Part shown: positions 11,634-20,300 of the stretch, one piece after another
How the letters are laid out: each line of letters begins with the position of its first letter
Numbering within the stretch: the stretch's first letter is position 1
Assembly (NCBI GenBank): GCA_044222395.1
Contig: JBGANK010000009.1
Location: forward strand, 19,141-83,140
Origin: JAEUMD01 sp044222395
GTDB lineage: Bacteria; Pseudomonadota; Alphaproteobacteria; Rhizobiales; Hyphomicrobiaceae
Length of the DNA: 64,000 nucleotides
Direction of reading: 5' to 3'
The notes under the pieces: model-generated
What the model was told of the DNA's origin: nothing
The model's input: the letters and a program-made list of their open reading frames with translations, nothing else
Databases searched by the model: none
Translations under genes and position numbers: made by a program

Positions 11634-13319
11634 TCAGCGGATCTGGTTCAGAAGCTCGGCGCCGGTCGTGACGACACGCTTGCCGGGCTCGATGCCAGCG
11701 ACAATCAAGACGCGCTCTGCATCGAGCTGCTCGATGCGCACCTCGCGTGGAACGAAGCGCTCGGCGTTGCTGTGTTCGTAGACGATGCTCTGACCGTTGG
11801 CACCGCGAAGGACTGCCTCACGCGGCACTGCGATCCCCGCGCGATCCGTGGTCGTGGTCGCCAGAACCGTGAGGAACTGGCCGGCGCGCAGACCATTCGT
11901 GTCGCCGCGTATCGAGAAATGCACCGGGACGGACTGGTTGCGGTCGGCGAGCCCGGTGCCGACGTAGGCGAGCTCGATCGACTTGCCGCCTGCGAAAAGC
12001 CCCTGTGCCGAGCCGTTGGTCGACTGCGGCTCGAAGCTCAATGCCTCGACCCAGAGGCGGGCCGGATCGACGATCTGGAAGATGATCGAGTTGGGCTCGG
12101 CCATCTGGCCTGCGACGGCGTTCGAAGCGGCGATGACACCGCCGACAGGGGAGACGAGCGGTTCCGGCTCCTTGTTGGCGCGCGCCAGGTTTGTCCGCCG
12201 CTCGTGCAGGCCCTTCAATTCCAGCTCGGCGTCCTCGAGCTGACCTCTGGCGATGATCTTCTCGATGGCGCGCAGCCGCTCGACCTTGCGAGAGACGACG
12301 GAAATCTGCTGATCCAACTCGCGGGCCTGCTGCTGCTGCGTCGTCAGATCGGCGGAGCTGATCGGCGGATGCACATAGGCCAGGACGTCGCCCGACTTGA
12401 CCGAGGTGCCCAGAGGCTTGAACCCACCAGGCGGCGGCAGCAACCGGCCGCCCACTGCGGCCTGAACGAGCCCGCTGGCGTTCGGGTCGGGAATGATCCG
12501 GCCGGGCAGCTCGATGGCGCGGCGATGGGCCCGTTGCTCGGTGAAGATCGTGCGCAATCCGAGGATGCGCTGTGTCGGCTTCGGCACGAACAGCGCTCCA
12601 TCCGGGAACCGCTGTGAGACATCGCGCGCCGCTATCCCGGTTGCAGACGCCCGGGGCCCAGTATCGGCCAACGCACCGGTCGGCGTTGCGAACGACAAGG
12701 CGGCCAGCAGGATCAGGCCGACGGCCGCACGCCGCCGTCGAAGTGCCAAGGCGGTTACGGCGATGCCTGTCAGGAATCCCAGTCCGAGGGTCAGCAAGAG
12801 TGACGTGCCGGGCTCTCCGACGCGCTGAGACAGATCCTTGGCAATGGCTGGATCGACGCCCCACCACGGGCGCGGCGCTGCTACCGCCTGAGGCTGCGTC
12901 GAGAGCGGGACCTTGAGTGTGGTGGTCAAGACATCGACGACACCGTTCGCCGAGATGGTGATGGCAAGATCGTGGTTGCCGGGCTTTGACGCAAACGGAG
13001 CGGCAACGGTGTAAAGCCCCGGACCTGCCGCAACCGGCTTCAAGATCCCTCCGGGGGAATCGATTTCGATCTCGGCGCCGTCGATCGGCTGATTGCCGCG
13101 GAACGTGTCGAGATAGATCTCGAGCTTGTTGCCGCGCGCGATGGCGACAAGCTCCAGGTCGGCCGACGACGCGTCTGCGCGTGGCGCGATTGTGCTCGAC
13201 GTCGGAGGCGGTGGGGCGCCGTGGTCATGCCCCTCATGGGCGTGAGCCGACCCGGCGCCAAGGAGTATCGCCACAGACAAGAGCAGCGACATCGCGAGCT
13301 TGGTGGGCGGAAACCGCAT
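11634..13319 (-). CDS. RND periplasmic adaptor (membrane-fusion protein) with N-terminal YtkA/CopC-like domain
   Basis: A 561-residue adaptor for the pump encoded just downstream. Order of parts: signal peptide ending AHA; HEGHDHG metal-binding-like motif; a beta domain (about 40-140) with the IDGAEIEI pattern of YtkA/FixH/CopC-like domains; a membrane helix (about 168-190); a second hydrophobic, signal-like stretch (about 197-220); then the HlyD-type adaptor with lipoyl halves, a coiled-coil hairpin (about 335-410) and beta-barrel. Ordinary adaptors are about 400 residues, so the first 220 are an extra module. The ATG at 13319 is preceded by GAGAGG. Putative response-regulator sites lie at 13391-13497 upstream. 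Confidence 0.9.
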   Translation of the reverse strand: MRFPPTKLAMSLLLSVAILLGAGSAHAHEGHDHGAPPPPTSSTIAPRADASSADLELVAIARGNKLEIYLDTFRGNQPIDGAEIEIDSPGGILKPVAAGPGLYTVAAPFASKPGNHDLAITISANGVVDVLTTTLKVPLSTQPQAVAAPRPWWGVDPAIAKDLSQRVGEPGTSLLLTLGLGFLTGIAVTALALRRRRAAVGLILLAALSFATPTGALADTGPRASATGIAARDVSQRFPDGALFVPKPTQRILGLRTIFTEQRAHRRAIELPGRIIPDPNASGLVQAAVGGRLLPPPGGFKPLGTSVKSGDVLAYVHPPISSADLTTQQQQARELDQQISVVSRKVERLRAIEKIIARGQLEDAELELKGLHERRTNLARANKEPEPLVSPVGGVIAASNAVAGQMAEPNSIIFQIVDPARLWVEALSFEPQSTNGSAQGLFAGGKSIELAYVGTGLADRNQSVPVHFSIRGDTNGLRAGQFLTVLATTTTDRAGIAVPREAVLRGANGQSIVYEHSNAERFVPREVRIEQLDAERVLIVAGIEPGKRVVTTGAELLNQIR

Positions 13320-13390
13320 GAGGCCTCTCGTTCGTAACAACCGATCGAGGCCGACCCTAACCCGCGTCGCGTGACTGCGCGTTTCGCGAC

Positions 13391-13407
13391 TGTAACAAAT
13401 TGTTTCG
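13391..13407 (-). promoter_or_regulatory. Predicted response-regulator operator, site A
   Basis: TGTAACA-AAT-TGTTTCG: two heptads spaced 10 bp apart, one helical turn, as bound by tandem OmpR-type response regulators. It lies 72 bp upstream of the adaptor gene start at 13319. The same pattern recurs at 13459, 15938 and 16552. It can also be read as an imperfect inverted repeat (GTAACA/TGTTTC). Confidence 0.55.
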
Positions 13408-13458
13408 CGCCGCCTCCGCGACGGGCAGCGACCCGGGTGATCGCAGCAAAGCGAACCG

Positions 13459-13475
13459 TGAAACAATTTGGAATG
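13459..13475 (-). promoter_or_regulatory. Predicted response-regulator operator, site B, plus half-site at 13491-13497
   Basis: On the minus strand this reads CATTCCA-AAT-TGTTTCA, the same heptad pair with 10-bp period as site A. A further TGTTTCA heptad on the minus strand is at 13491-13497. The pair lies between the divergent adaptor gene (13319) and the small exported-peptide gene (13605), so it could control both. Confidence 0.5.
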
Positions 13476-13604
13476 CGGCAGAAATAACGGTGAAACAGGG
13501 CTTTGCTATTGTGACCAGGCTTCGCAGATGCTCACCGTTTCTCTTTGACGGTGTGGTGCAGTTTGCCGGAGCAGCAACAATCACGCCGCAAATGGAGGTT
13601 CATC

Positions 13605-13733
13605 ATGAGACGCATTCTCGTTGGTACCATTCTGATCCTGTCGCTCACCGGCGTCGCCACTGCGGCGAGTGCCGATCACTGCAAAAAGTGGTCGGACTGC
13701 TACTTCGAGGATCAGACAAAGAGCGGTGGCTGA
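13605..13733 (+). CDS. 42-residue exported peptide with a Cys pair
   Basis: A short gene with a strong ribosome-binding site (GGAGG, 7 bases before the ATG at 13605). The product has a signal peptide of about 23 residues ending AASA, leaving a mature segment of about 19 residues that starts DHCKKWSDCYFEDQ and ends SGG. The two cysteines (C-x6-C) could form a disulfide or bind a metal. It stands alone on the plus strand between the adaptor operon and the two-component genes, with predicted response-regulator sites upstream, which suggests metal-induced expression. No family is recognised and the function is unknown. Confidence 0.65.
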   Translation: MRRILVGTILILSLTGVATAASADHCKKWSDCYFEDQTKSGG

Positions 13734-13760
13734 GGTCAAGAACGGCGTTAGGGCACCCTA

Positions 13761-13796
13761 TTCCGGCTGCATCGGCATTGCTTGATGCAGCCGGAA
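13761..13796. terminator. Hairpin between convergent genes
   Basis: A perfect 13-bp inverted repeat (TTCCGGCTGCATC and its complement) around a 10-base loop. It sits between the end of the 42-residue peptide gene (plus) and the end of the histidine kinase gene (minus), where a shared terminator is expected. No clear T-run follows on either strand, so it may need a cofactor or act only as a 3' stabiliser. Confidence 0.6.
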
Positions 13797-13805
13797 ACCT
13801 CTTGC

Positions 13806-15116
13806 TCACATTGCGGCCGGCAGGACGACCGTCACCGAAAGACCGCCCTCATCGCGGTTGGCCAGACGCAGCTTGCCCCCGTTCGCCTCGATATTGTTCT
13901 TTGCGATGGTGAGCCCCAGCCCGACGCCGCCGGTGGTCAAGTTGCGAGACTCTTCGAGACGCACGAAGGGCTCGAGAACCGCATCGAGCTTTTCAGGCGG
14001 AATGCCGGGGCCATCGTCGTCTATTGTCACGACGACGTCATCGCCAACGTGGCGGACCTCGACCCGAGCCCGCGTGCCGTAGCGCAAGGCATTCGAAACG
14101 AGATTGGAGAGGGCCCGCTTCATGCCGAGCATCCCGGTGTTTACGACGAGATGAGCCGGCGCCGTCAGCTCTGCGTCGCGACCCATGTCACGTGCGTCGT
14201 TGACGATCGTCTCGAGCAGCGCTACCAGGTCGACAGCGCGTCGAGGTTCATCCGGCTGGTCCCCCTTGAGGTACGAGAGCGTAGCCTCGACCATCTCTTC
14301 CATCTCGTCGATGTCGGTCGCCATGGCACGCTGTAGTGCGGGATCCGCAAGATCATCCAGTCGGAGCCGAAGCCGGGTCAGCGGCGTTCTCAAGTCGTGC
14401 GACACCGCTGCCAACGCTTGCGTCCGGCGCGTGACGAGTTCTGCAATGCGCCGTCTCATGTCGTTGAATGACCGGGCGAGGTGACGCACTTCGCGCGGGC
14501 CAGCTTCGGGGACGGAGGACGCGGCGTCATCTGGCGACAGCAGCGTGACGGCATCGGCAATTTCCCGGATCGGACGGGTCAGCCAGCGCGCCATCAGGAG
14601 CGACATGAGCACGACCCCGAGCGCCATCAGGCTAGTCGAGAGCAGCGTGCCGTGACCGGTCCCGCGAGCGGGGCTCGCCGCGAACAGGCTCACGTTGAGC
14701 CAGCTGTCGTCGGGCAACCGAATCGAGAGCAGCGCAACGTGCGGATCGGTGCTGGTGCCGATGACGACGTCGCCACTCGTCATGTTCTCGGCGAACCTCC
14801 TGATCTGTTCGCCGAGGCCGGTCCAGGCCTCGACGCCGGGACCGCCTGCAACGGCCCCCCTGCTCGAGTTCCAATGCGCCTCGATGGGCCCGCCGGACAA
14901 GTCGTGCGCAAGTGCCTCCCGCTGGTCGCGCGGTGCCAATGCGACGCTGCGCTGGATCGAGATGAGGCGCTCGGCAAGGCTCGCTTCATGCGCGCGCGAC
15001 AATTCCTGATCCAAGGCCCTCTGGTAGGTCCAGAGACTCAACACGTGCACCAGCGTGATGCCGAGCAGCGACACCAGGATGACGCGCGCCACGATCGTAT
15101 CGAGCGCGCGGATCAT
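13806..15116 (-). CDS. Sensor histidine kinase of an OmpR-type two-component system
   Basis: A 436-residue inner-membrane kinase. Two helices (about 11-30 and 160-182) bracket a periplasmic sensor domain of about 125 residues. A HAMP domain (about 183-230) follows, then the H-box AVSHDLRTPL with phospho-acceptor His240, an N-box LSNLVSNALRYG, and ATP-lid motifs DDDGPGIP and GVGLGLTIAKN. It is translationally coupled to the response regulator upstream (ATGA at 15113-15116). The surrounding copper genes and the Spy-like gene suggest a metal or envelope-stress signal, but the sensor domain itself shows no obvious metal motif. Confidence 0.93.
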   Translation of the reverse strand: MIRALDTIVARVILVSLLGITLVHVLSLWTYQRALDQELSRAHEASLAERLISIQRSVALAPRDQREALAHDLSGGPIEAHWNSSRGAVAGGPGVEAWTGLGEQIRRFAENMTSGDVVIGTSTDPHVALLSIRLPDDSWLNVSLFAASPARGTGHGTLLSTSLMALGVVLMSLLMARWLTRPIREIADAVTLLSPDDAASSVPEAGPREVRHLARSFNDMRRRIAELVTRRTQALAAVSHDLRTPLTRLRLRLDDLADPALQRAMATDIDEMEEMVEATLSYLKGDQPDEPRRAVDLVALLETIVNDARDMGRDAELTAPAHLVVNTGMLGMKRALSNLVSNALRYGTRARVEVRHVGDDVVVTIDDDGPGIPPEKLDAVLEPFVRLEESRNLTTGGVGLGLTIAKNNIEANGGKLRLANRDEGGLSVTVVLPAAM

Positions 15117-15874
15117 GCCCGGGTGACCGCCGGCACGAACATGTAGCCCGACCCTCGGATGGTCTTGATCATGTTCTGGCCGTCCTCGTCCGAGCCGAGC
15201 TTCTTGCGCAGCCGGCTCACCTGGATATCGATGGCCCGGTCGAAGCCGGTCGCCATCCGGTGCTTGGCGCTGTCCATCAACTGATCGCGCGTGAGAACGC
15301 GCTGCGGCAGTTCGAGAAACGTCAGCAGCAGGTCGTACTCTCCGGTCGAAAGGTCGACGACCACGCCGTTCGGATCATTGAGCTCCCGGCGTCGCGTATC
15401 GAGCGACCACCCCTCGAACCGCAGCAAATGACCGCCACCTTCATGTCCCGCGCCCTGTTGATTGCGCGTGCGCCTCAGGACCGAATTGATCCGGGCCAGA
15501 AGCTCGCGAGGGTTGAAGGGCTTTGCGACGTAGTCGTCGGCACCGATCTCCAGCCCGACGATGCGGTCCGTCTCCGTACCGCGTGCCGTAAGCATGATGA
15601 TGGGGATGGAGGAGCGGGTACGAATCTCCTTGCAAAGATCGAGACCGTTGCCGCCCGGCAGCATGATGTCCAGCAGAACGAGGTCGATGGCGGCCGTCTC
15701 CAGGACCTGCCGCATCTCTCGGCCATCACGGGCCATGGTCACGCGATGCCCATGCTCGCGCAGGAATTTTCCTGCGAGCTGACGGATCTGCGCGTCGTCA
15801 TCGACGATCAGGATGTGCCCGTCGCTACCTGCAGGAGAGGGCTGTGAGCTGAGTTCGGGATCTTTGGTTGTCAT
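15113..15874 (-). CDS. Response regulator, OmpR/PhoB family
   Basis: A 253-residue DNA-binding regulator. The receiver domain (about 20-135) has the acidic pocket (IVDDD), phospho-acceptor Asp69 in LLDIMLPG and the conserved Lys in VAKPFNPRE. A winged-helix domain (about 155-250) follows, with DRAIDIQVSRLRKKLG and the RGSGYMF hairpin. It probably binds the heptad repeats found next to its own promoter (15938-15954), the adaptor operon and the Spy-like gene, giving autoregulation and a local metal-resistance regulon. That link is inferred from the sites, not shown. Confidence 0.95.
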   Translation of the reverse strand: MTTKDPELSSQPSPAGSDGHILIVDDDAQIRQLAGKFLREHGHRVTMARDGREMRQVLETAAIDLVLLDIMLPGGNGLDLCKEIRTRSSIPIIMLTARGTETDRIVGLEIGADDYVAKPFNPRELLARINSVLRRTRNQQGAGHEGGGHLLRFEGWSLDTRRRELNDPNGVVVDLSTGEYDLLLTFLELPQRVLTRDQLMDSAKHRMATGFDRAIDIQVSRLRKKLGSDEDGQNMIKTIRGSGYMFVPAVTRA

Positions 15875-15937
15875 GGCTAGCGGTCAGTTGTGGCGCCGGA
15901 ATCTTAGCGCAACATTCGTATCGCCCGGTATCGGTCC

Positions 15938-15954
15938 TGTTTCAAAGTGTTTCA
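15938..15954. promoter_or_regulatory. Predicted response-regulator operator, site D (perfect heptad repeat)
   Basis: TGTTTCA-AAG-TGTTTCA: a perfect direct repeat with 10-bp period. It lies 64 bp upstream of the response-regulator start (15874, minus) and 95 bp before the membrane-protein start (16049, plus). This is the cleanest of four such sites in the window and suggests autoregulation and control of the divergent gene. Confidence 0.6.
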
Positions 15955-16048
15955 TAACGCGGTTCCGACTTGTCCCGACGTGGCCTGCCACTCATGTTCG
16001 GCTTCGCGCCAGTGCCGCACGAAGCATAGCTCAGACAAAGGGGCCGAT

Positions 16049-16531
16049 ATGAACCTCAAGGATGGGCAATGCCCGGACTGGCCGCTTGCTCTGCGCCGGT
16101 ATCTTGCTGCGTCGCTGGTTTTGCACCTCGTATGGGAGATCCTGCAACTGCCGCTTTACACACTGTGGACCAAGGGCACGCTTCGCGAACAGGCCTTCGC
16201 CGTCGTCCATTGCACCGTGGGCGACCTGATGATCGCTGGGCTCTCCCTGCTGGTATCACTCGCGATTCTCGGTCGACCGACATGGCCGGTGGCGGGAAGC
16301 CGCCGCGTGTGGCTGCTGATCGTGCTTCTCGGCGTCGGGTACACGATCTACAGCGAATGGCTGAACGTCAGTGTTCGCAGGAGCTGGGCGTATTCGGATC
16401 TCATGCCGACGCTGCCGGTGCTGGGCACGGGGTTGGCGCCTCTGTTCCAGTGGATCATCGTGCCTACTTTGGCTCTGTGGCTCGCAGTCGGCCGCGCACC
16501 GTGGCGCGATCAGAGTGCCGCCGCGAAGTGA
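16049..16531 (+). CDS. Conserved multi-helix membrane protein of unknown function
   Basis: A 160-residue inner-membrane protein with about four predicted helices. Conserved-looking polar residues sit in or next to them: HLVWEILQLPLYT, VVHCTVGDLMIAG and YSEWLNVSVRRSWAY. The His, Glu, Cys and Asp residues could bind metal. AAAGGGG lies about 6 bases before the ATG at 16049; a start 34 codons earlier would add a polar, Cys-rich leader without a ribosome-binding site and is rejected. It is divergent from the response-regulator gene across site D. No function is known to me for the family. Confidence 0.75.
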   Translation: MNLKDGQCPDWPLALRRYLAASLVLHLVWEILQLPLYTLWTKGTLREQAFAVVHCTVGDLMIAGLSLLVSLAILGRPTWPVAGSRRVWLLIVLLGVGYTIYSEWLNVSVRRSWAYSDLMPTLPVLGTGLAPLFQWIIVPTLALWLAVGRAPWRDQSAAAK

Positions 16532-16551
16532 CGATCCCGGCGAAGCTGGCC

Positions 16552-16568
16552 TGACACAATTTGTAATA
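16552..16568 (-). promoter_or_regulatory. Predicted response-regulator operator, site E
   Basis: On the minus strand TATTACA-AAT-TGTGTCA, matching the heptad pair at sites A, B and D. It lies just after the membrane-protein gene and about 205 bp upstream of the Spy-like gene. It also resembles the TGACA...TGTNAT cop box of CopR/CusR regulators with one extra base between the halves. Confidence 0.5.
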
Positions 16569-16616
16569 GACGCGACACGCTGGGTTACCGGCGCGCGGCT
16601 AGAGTCCTCGGGGCCG

Positions 16617-16664
16617 GCTCCCTGTCACTGTAGAGGCGACTGGGAGCGGTGGGTGTGGCACCCA
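16617..16664 (+). other. Two-hairpin leader upstream of the Spy-like gene
   Basis: Two inverted repeats lie 3 bases apart: GCTCCC/GGGAGC (16617-16622 with 16642-16647) and TGGGTG/CACCCA around a 3-base loop (16650-16664). They are between operator site E and the gene start at 16772, so they would fall in the 5' leader of its transcript. They match no riboswitch class I can recognise. Confidence 0.35.
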
Positions 16665-16771
16665 GCCCTAATACAGAGGTCACAAACTACACACGTACCG
16701 TAAACCATCGGCTCGACGACGTACCAAACACAGCCCGTCGCCCCCTGCGAGACCAACCGAAGGAGATCGTG

Positions 16772-17341
16772 ATGCAAAAATTCTTCACACAATTCACCGC
16801 TGTAGCTGTCTTGGCGGGACTTCTAATCAGCGGCACCGCATTGGCGCAGCCTGCGCCTGATCCGCATCACCCGGGTGGTGCTGCAGCCCAGGCGCAGCCG
16901 CAGGGCCCAATGCCAGGCGGCACGATGGGTCCCGGCATGATGGGCCGGATGATGGGTGGCGGGATGATGGGACCAGGCATGATGGACATGATGGCCAACT
17001 GCCCGATGATGGGCGGGGGCACGAGCCATGCCGAGGGACGGATCGCCTTCCTGAAGGCTGAGCTTGCCATCACCGAGGCCCAGAACGCGGCGTGGGAAGC
17101 CTACGCAGCACAAATCCGGAAAAACCTGACGGGCATGCAGGACATGCAGAAAACCATGATGTCGATGATGGACGCGAAATCGCCGGTCGAGCGGCTCGAC
17201 GTACGCATCGCCATGATGGAGAAGCGCACGCTGGCGCTGAAGGAGATCAAGCCGGCCCTGGCCGCGCTGTACACCGGCCTCAGCGCGGATCAGCAGAAAA
17301 AGGCCGATCAGCTCCTGACCGGCATGGGCTGCATGATGTAG
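16772..17341 (+). CDS. Met-rich periplasmic Spy/CpxP-like protein
   Basis: A 189-residue exported protein. After a signal peptide ending TALAQ comes a Gly/Met-rich segment (about 40-85; repeats such as GPGMMGRMMGGGMMGPG) with about 18 methionines, well suited to bind Cu(I) or Ag(I). The C-terminal half is helical, with LKAELAITEAQNAAWEAY and LSADQQKKAD, the LTxxQ-type motifs of the Spy/CpxP/CnrX group. AAGGAG precedes the ATG at 16772. It lies next to the two-component genes and convergent with cusBA, with a predicted regulator site upstream. A periplasmic metal buffer or chaperone is likely. Confidence 0.88.
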   Translation: MQKFFTQFTAVAVLAGLLISGTALAQPAPDPHHPGGAAAQAQPQGPMPGGTMGPGMMGRMMGGGMMGPGMMDMMANCPMMGGGTSHAEGRIAFLKAELAITEAQNAAWEAYAAQIRKNLTGMQDMQKTMMSMMDAKSPVERLDVRIAMMEKRTLALKEIKPALAALYTGLSADQQKKADQLLTGMGCMM

Positions 17342-17397
17342 GTCGCTCGACGCGGGCCCGGCGCGGCGACGGCCGCACCGAGCTCGCCCAGATCAAT

Positions 17398-20300
17398 TCA
17401 GGACGCCGTCGGTCGGCCATGTTGCGCCGACAGCTCACTCTGCGCCGGTGCGGACAGCCGCCAGCCTTTCACCATCGCGTAGATCGCCGGGATGACGACG
17501 AGGGTGAGGATGGTCGACGAGACCATGCCGCCGATCATCGGCACGGCGATGCGCTGCATGACCTCCGAGCCGGTGCCGTGGCTCCACAGGATGGGCACCA
17601 GGCCGGCCATGATGGCGATGACGGTCATCATTTTCGGGCGCACGCGCTCGACCGCGCCTTCCATGATGGCGGCCGCGAGATCGGCGCGCGTCGCCTCACG
17701 ACCCTCGGCCGCCGCCTTCACCTGCTGCGCCTGCCATGCGTGATCGAGGTAGATTAGCATGATGACGCCGGTCTCGGCGGCGACGCCGGCGAGCGCGATG
17801 AAGCCGACCGCGACCGCGACCGACAGGTTGAAGCCCATCCACCACATCAGCCACAGCCCGCCGACGAGCGCGAACGGCAGCGACAGCATGACGATCAGCG
17901 TCTCGGTCATGCGCCGGAAGTTGAGGTAGAGCAGCAGCAGGATGACGAGCAGCGTCAGTGGCACCACGACCGCGAGGCGCTTCTTCGCCCGCTCGTAGTA
18001 CTCGAATTGGCCGCTCCAGACGGCATAGTAGCCGGGCGGGAACTTGACCGACGCGGCCACGGCCTGCTTCGCGTCGGCGACATAGCTGCCGAGATCGCGC
18101 TCGCGGGCGTCGACGAAGATGTAGGCGGCAAGCTGCGCGTTCTCGGTGCGGATCGACGCCGGACCCTGGACGAGCGAGACCTTGGCGACCTGTCCGAGCG
18201 GGATCGAGGCACCGTTGGCGAGCGGCACCAGCACCTCGCGCGAGATCGCCTGCGGGTCGGAGCGCACGTCGCGCGGATAGCGAACGCTGACGCCATAGCG
18301 CTCGCGCCCTTCGACCGTCGTCGTCACGGTCTCGGCGCCGAGCGCGGACGCGACGACCTGCTGCACGTTGGCGATCGTCAGGCCGTAGCGCGCGAGATCG
18401 CGTCGGTCGGGCTCGATATCGAGATAGTAGCCGCCGATGATGCGCTCGGCGAAGGCGCTCGACGTGCCGGGCACGGTCTTGATCGCGGCCTCGATCTCAC
18501 GCGCGAGCCTCTCGATGACCTTGAGGTCCTGCCCGATCACCTTGACGCCGACGGGCGTGCGGATGCCGGTCGCCAGCATGTCGATGCGGGCCTTGATCGG
18601 CATCGTCCAGGCGTTGGAGACCCCTGGGAACTGCAGCGCCTTGTCCATCTCCTGGATCAGGCTGTCGATGGTGACGCCCGGCCGCCAGTCCCTCTCCGGC
18701 TTCAGGTTGATGACCGTCTCGAACATCTCTGTCGGTGCCGGATCAGTGGCCGTTGCGGCTCGTCCCGCCTTGCCGAACACACTCTGAACCTCGGGGAAGG
18801 TCTTGATGATGCGGTTCTGGATCTGCAAGAGCTCCGCCGACTTTGTGATCGACAGCCCGGGCAGCGTCGTCGGCATGTACATGATCGTGCCCTCGTTCAG
18901 GTTGGGCATGAACTCGGAGCCGAGCCTCGTCGCCGGCCAGACGCTGGCGGCGAGTGTGGCCAGCGCAACAGCGATAGTGACGCCCTTCGCTCTGAGCACA
19001 ACTTGAATGACCGGCCGATAGGCGCGGATCAGGATGCGGTTCACCGGGTTCCGGTGCTCGGGGACGATGCGCCCGCGCACGAACAGGATCATCAGCGCGG
19101 GCACCACCGTGACGGACAACATGGCGGCGGCCGCCATCGCGAACGTCTTGGTCCAAGCCAGCGGCTTGAACAGCAGTCCCTCCTGCGCTTCGAGCGCGAA
19201 GATCGGCAGGAACGAGACGGTGATGACGAGGAGCGAGAAGAACAGCGACGGACCCACCTCGCTCGCCGCCTCGATCAGCACCTCCGTGCGCGGCTTGTCG
19301 GGAGGCGCGCGCTCGAGATGCTTGTGCGCGTTCTCGATCATGACGATCGCCGCGTCGATCATGGCGCCGATGGCGATCGCGATGCCGCCGAGGCTCATGA
19401 TGTTGGACGATAGCCCCAAGGCCCACATGCAGGTGTAGGCGACGAGGATGCCGAGCGGCAGCGTGACGATGGCCACCAGCGCGCTGCGGGCGTGCAGCAG
19501 GAATACGAAGCAGACGAGGGCGACGATCACGCTCTCCTCGATCAGCGTGGTTTTGAGCGTCGCGATCGCACGATGGATGAGATCGGAGCGGTCATAGACC
19601 GGCACGATCTCGGTGCCCTCGGGCAGGCTGCCCTTGATCTCGGCGAGCCGGTCCTTGACGCTGCCGATGACCGACAGCGCGTTCTGGCCGTAGCGCTGCA
19701 CGGCGATGCCGGACACGACCTCGCCCTCACCGTCGAGCTCGGTGACGCCGCGCCGCTCGTCGGGCACGAGCTCGACGTGCGCCACATCCTTGATGAGCAC
19801 GGGCGTGCCGCCTTCCGCCTTCAATACGATCGACTCGATGTCGGCGATGCCCTCGAGGTAGCCGCGTCCGCGCACCATGAACTCGGTCTCGGCCAGCTCG
19901 ACGACGCGGCCGCCGACGTCCATGTTCGACTCGCGGATCGCCTCGCGAACCTTCGCGAGCGGGATGTCGAAGGCGCGCAGCCGGCGCGGATCGACGACGA
20001 CCGAATATTGGCGGACGAACCCGCCGACGCTCGCGACCTCGGCCACGCCCTCGGCCTTGGCGACCGCGAAGCGCACCTGCCAGTCCTGCGTGGTCCTGAG
20101 CTCGGCGAGGGTCCGCTTCCTGGCCATGACGGCATACTGGTAGACCCAGCCGACCCCGGTAGCATCGGGCCCCAGCGTCGGCACCACGCCTTGCGGCAGG
20201 TTCCGCGTTGCCGCCGACAGGTATTCGAGCACGCGGGAGCGGGCCCAGTAGATGTCGGTGCCTTCCTCGAAGATCACGTAGACGAAGGAGACGCCGAAGA

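Noticed and set aside
16617..16664. Cobalamin or NiCo riboswitch before the Spy-like gene
   Set aside because: The two hairpins lack the conserved core sequences of either class as far as I can match by eye.
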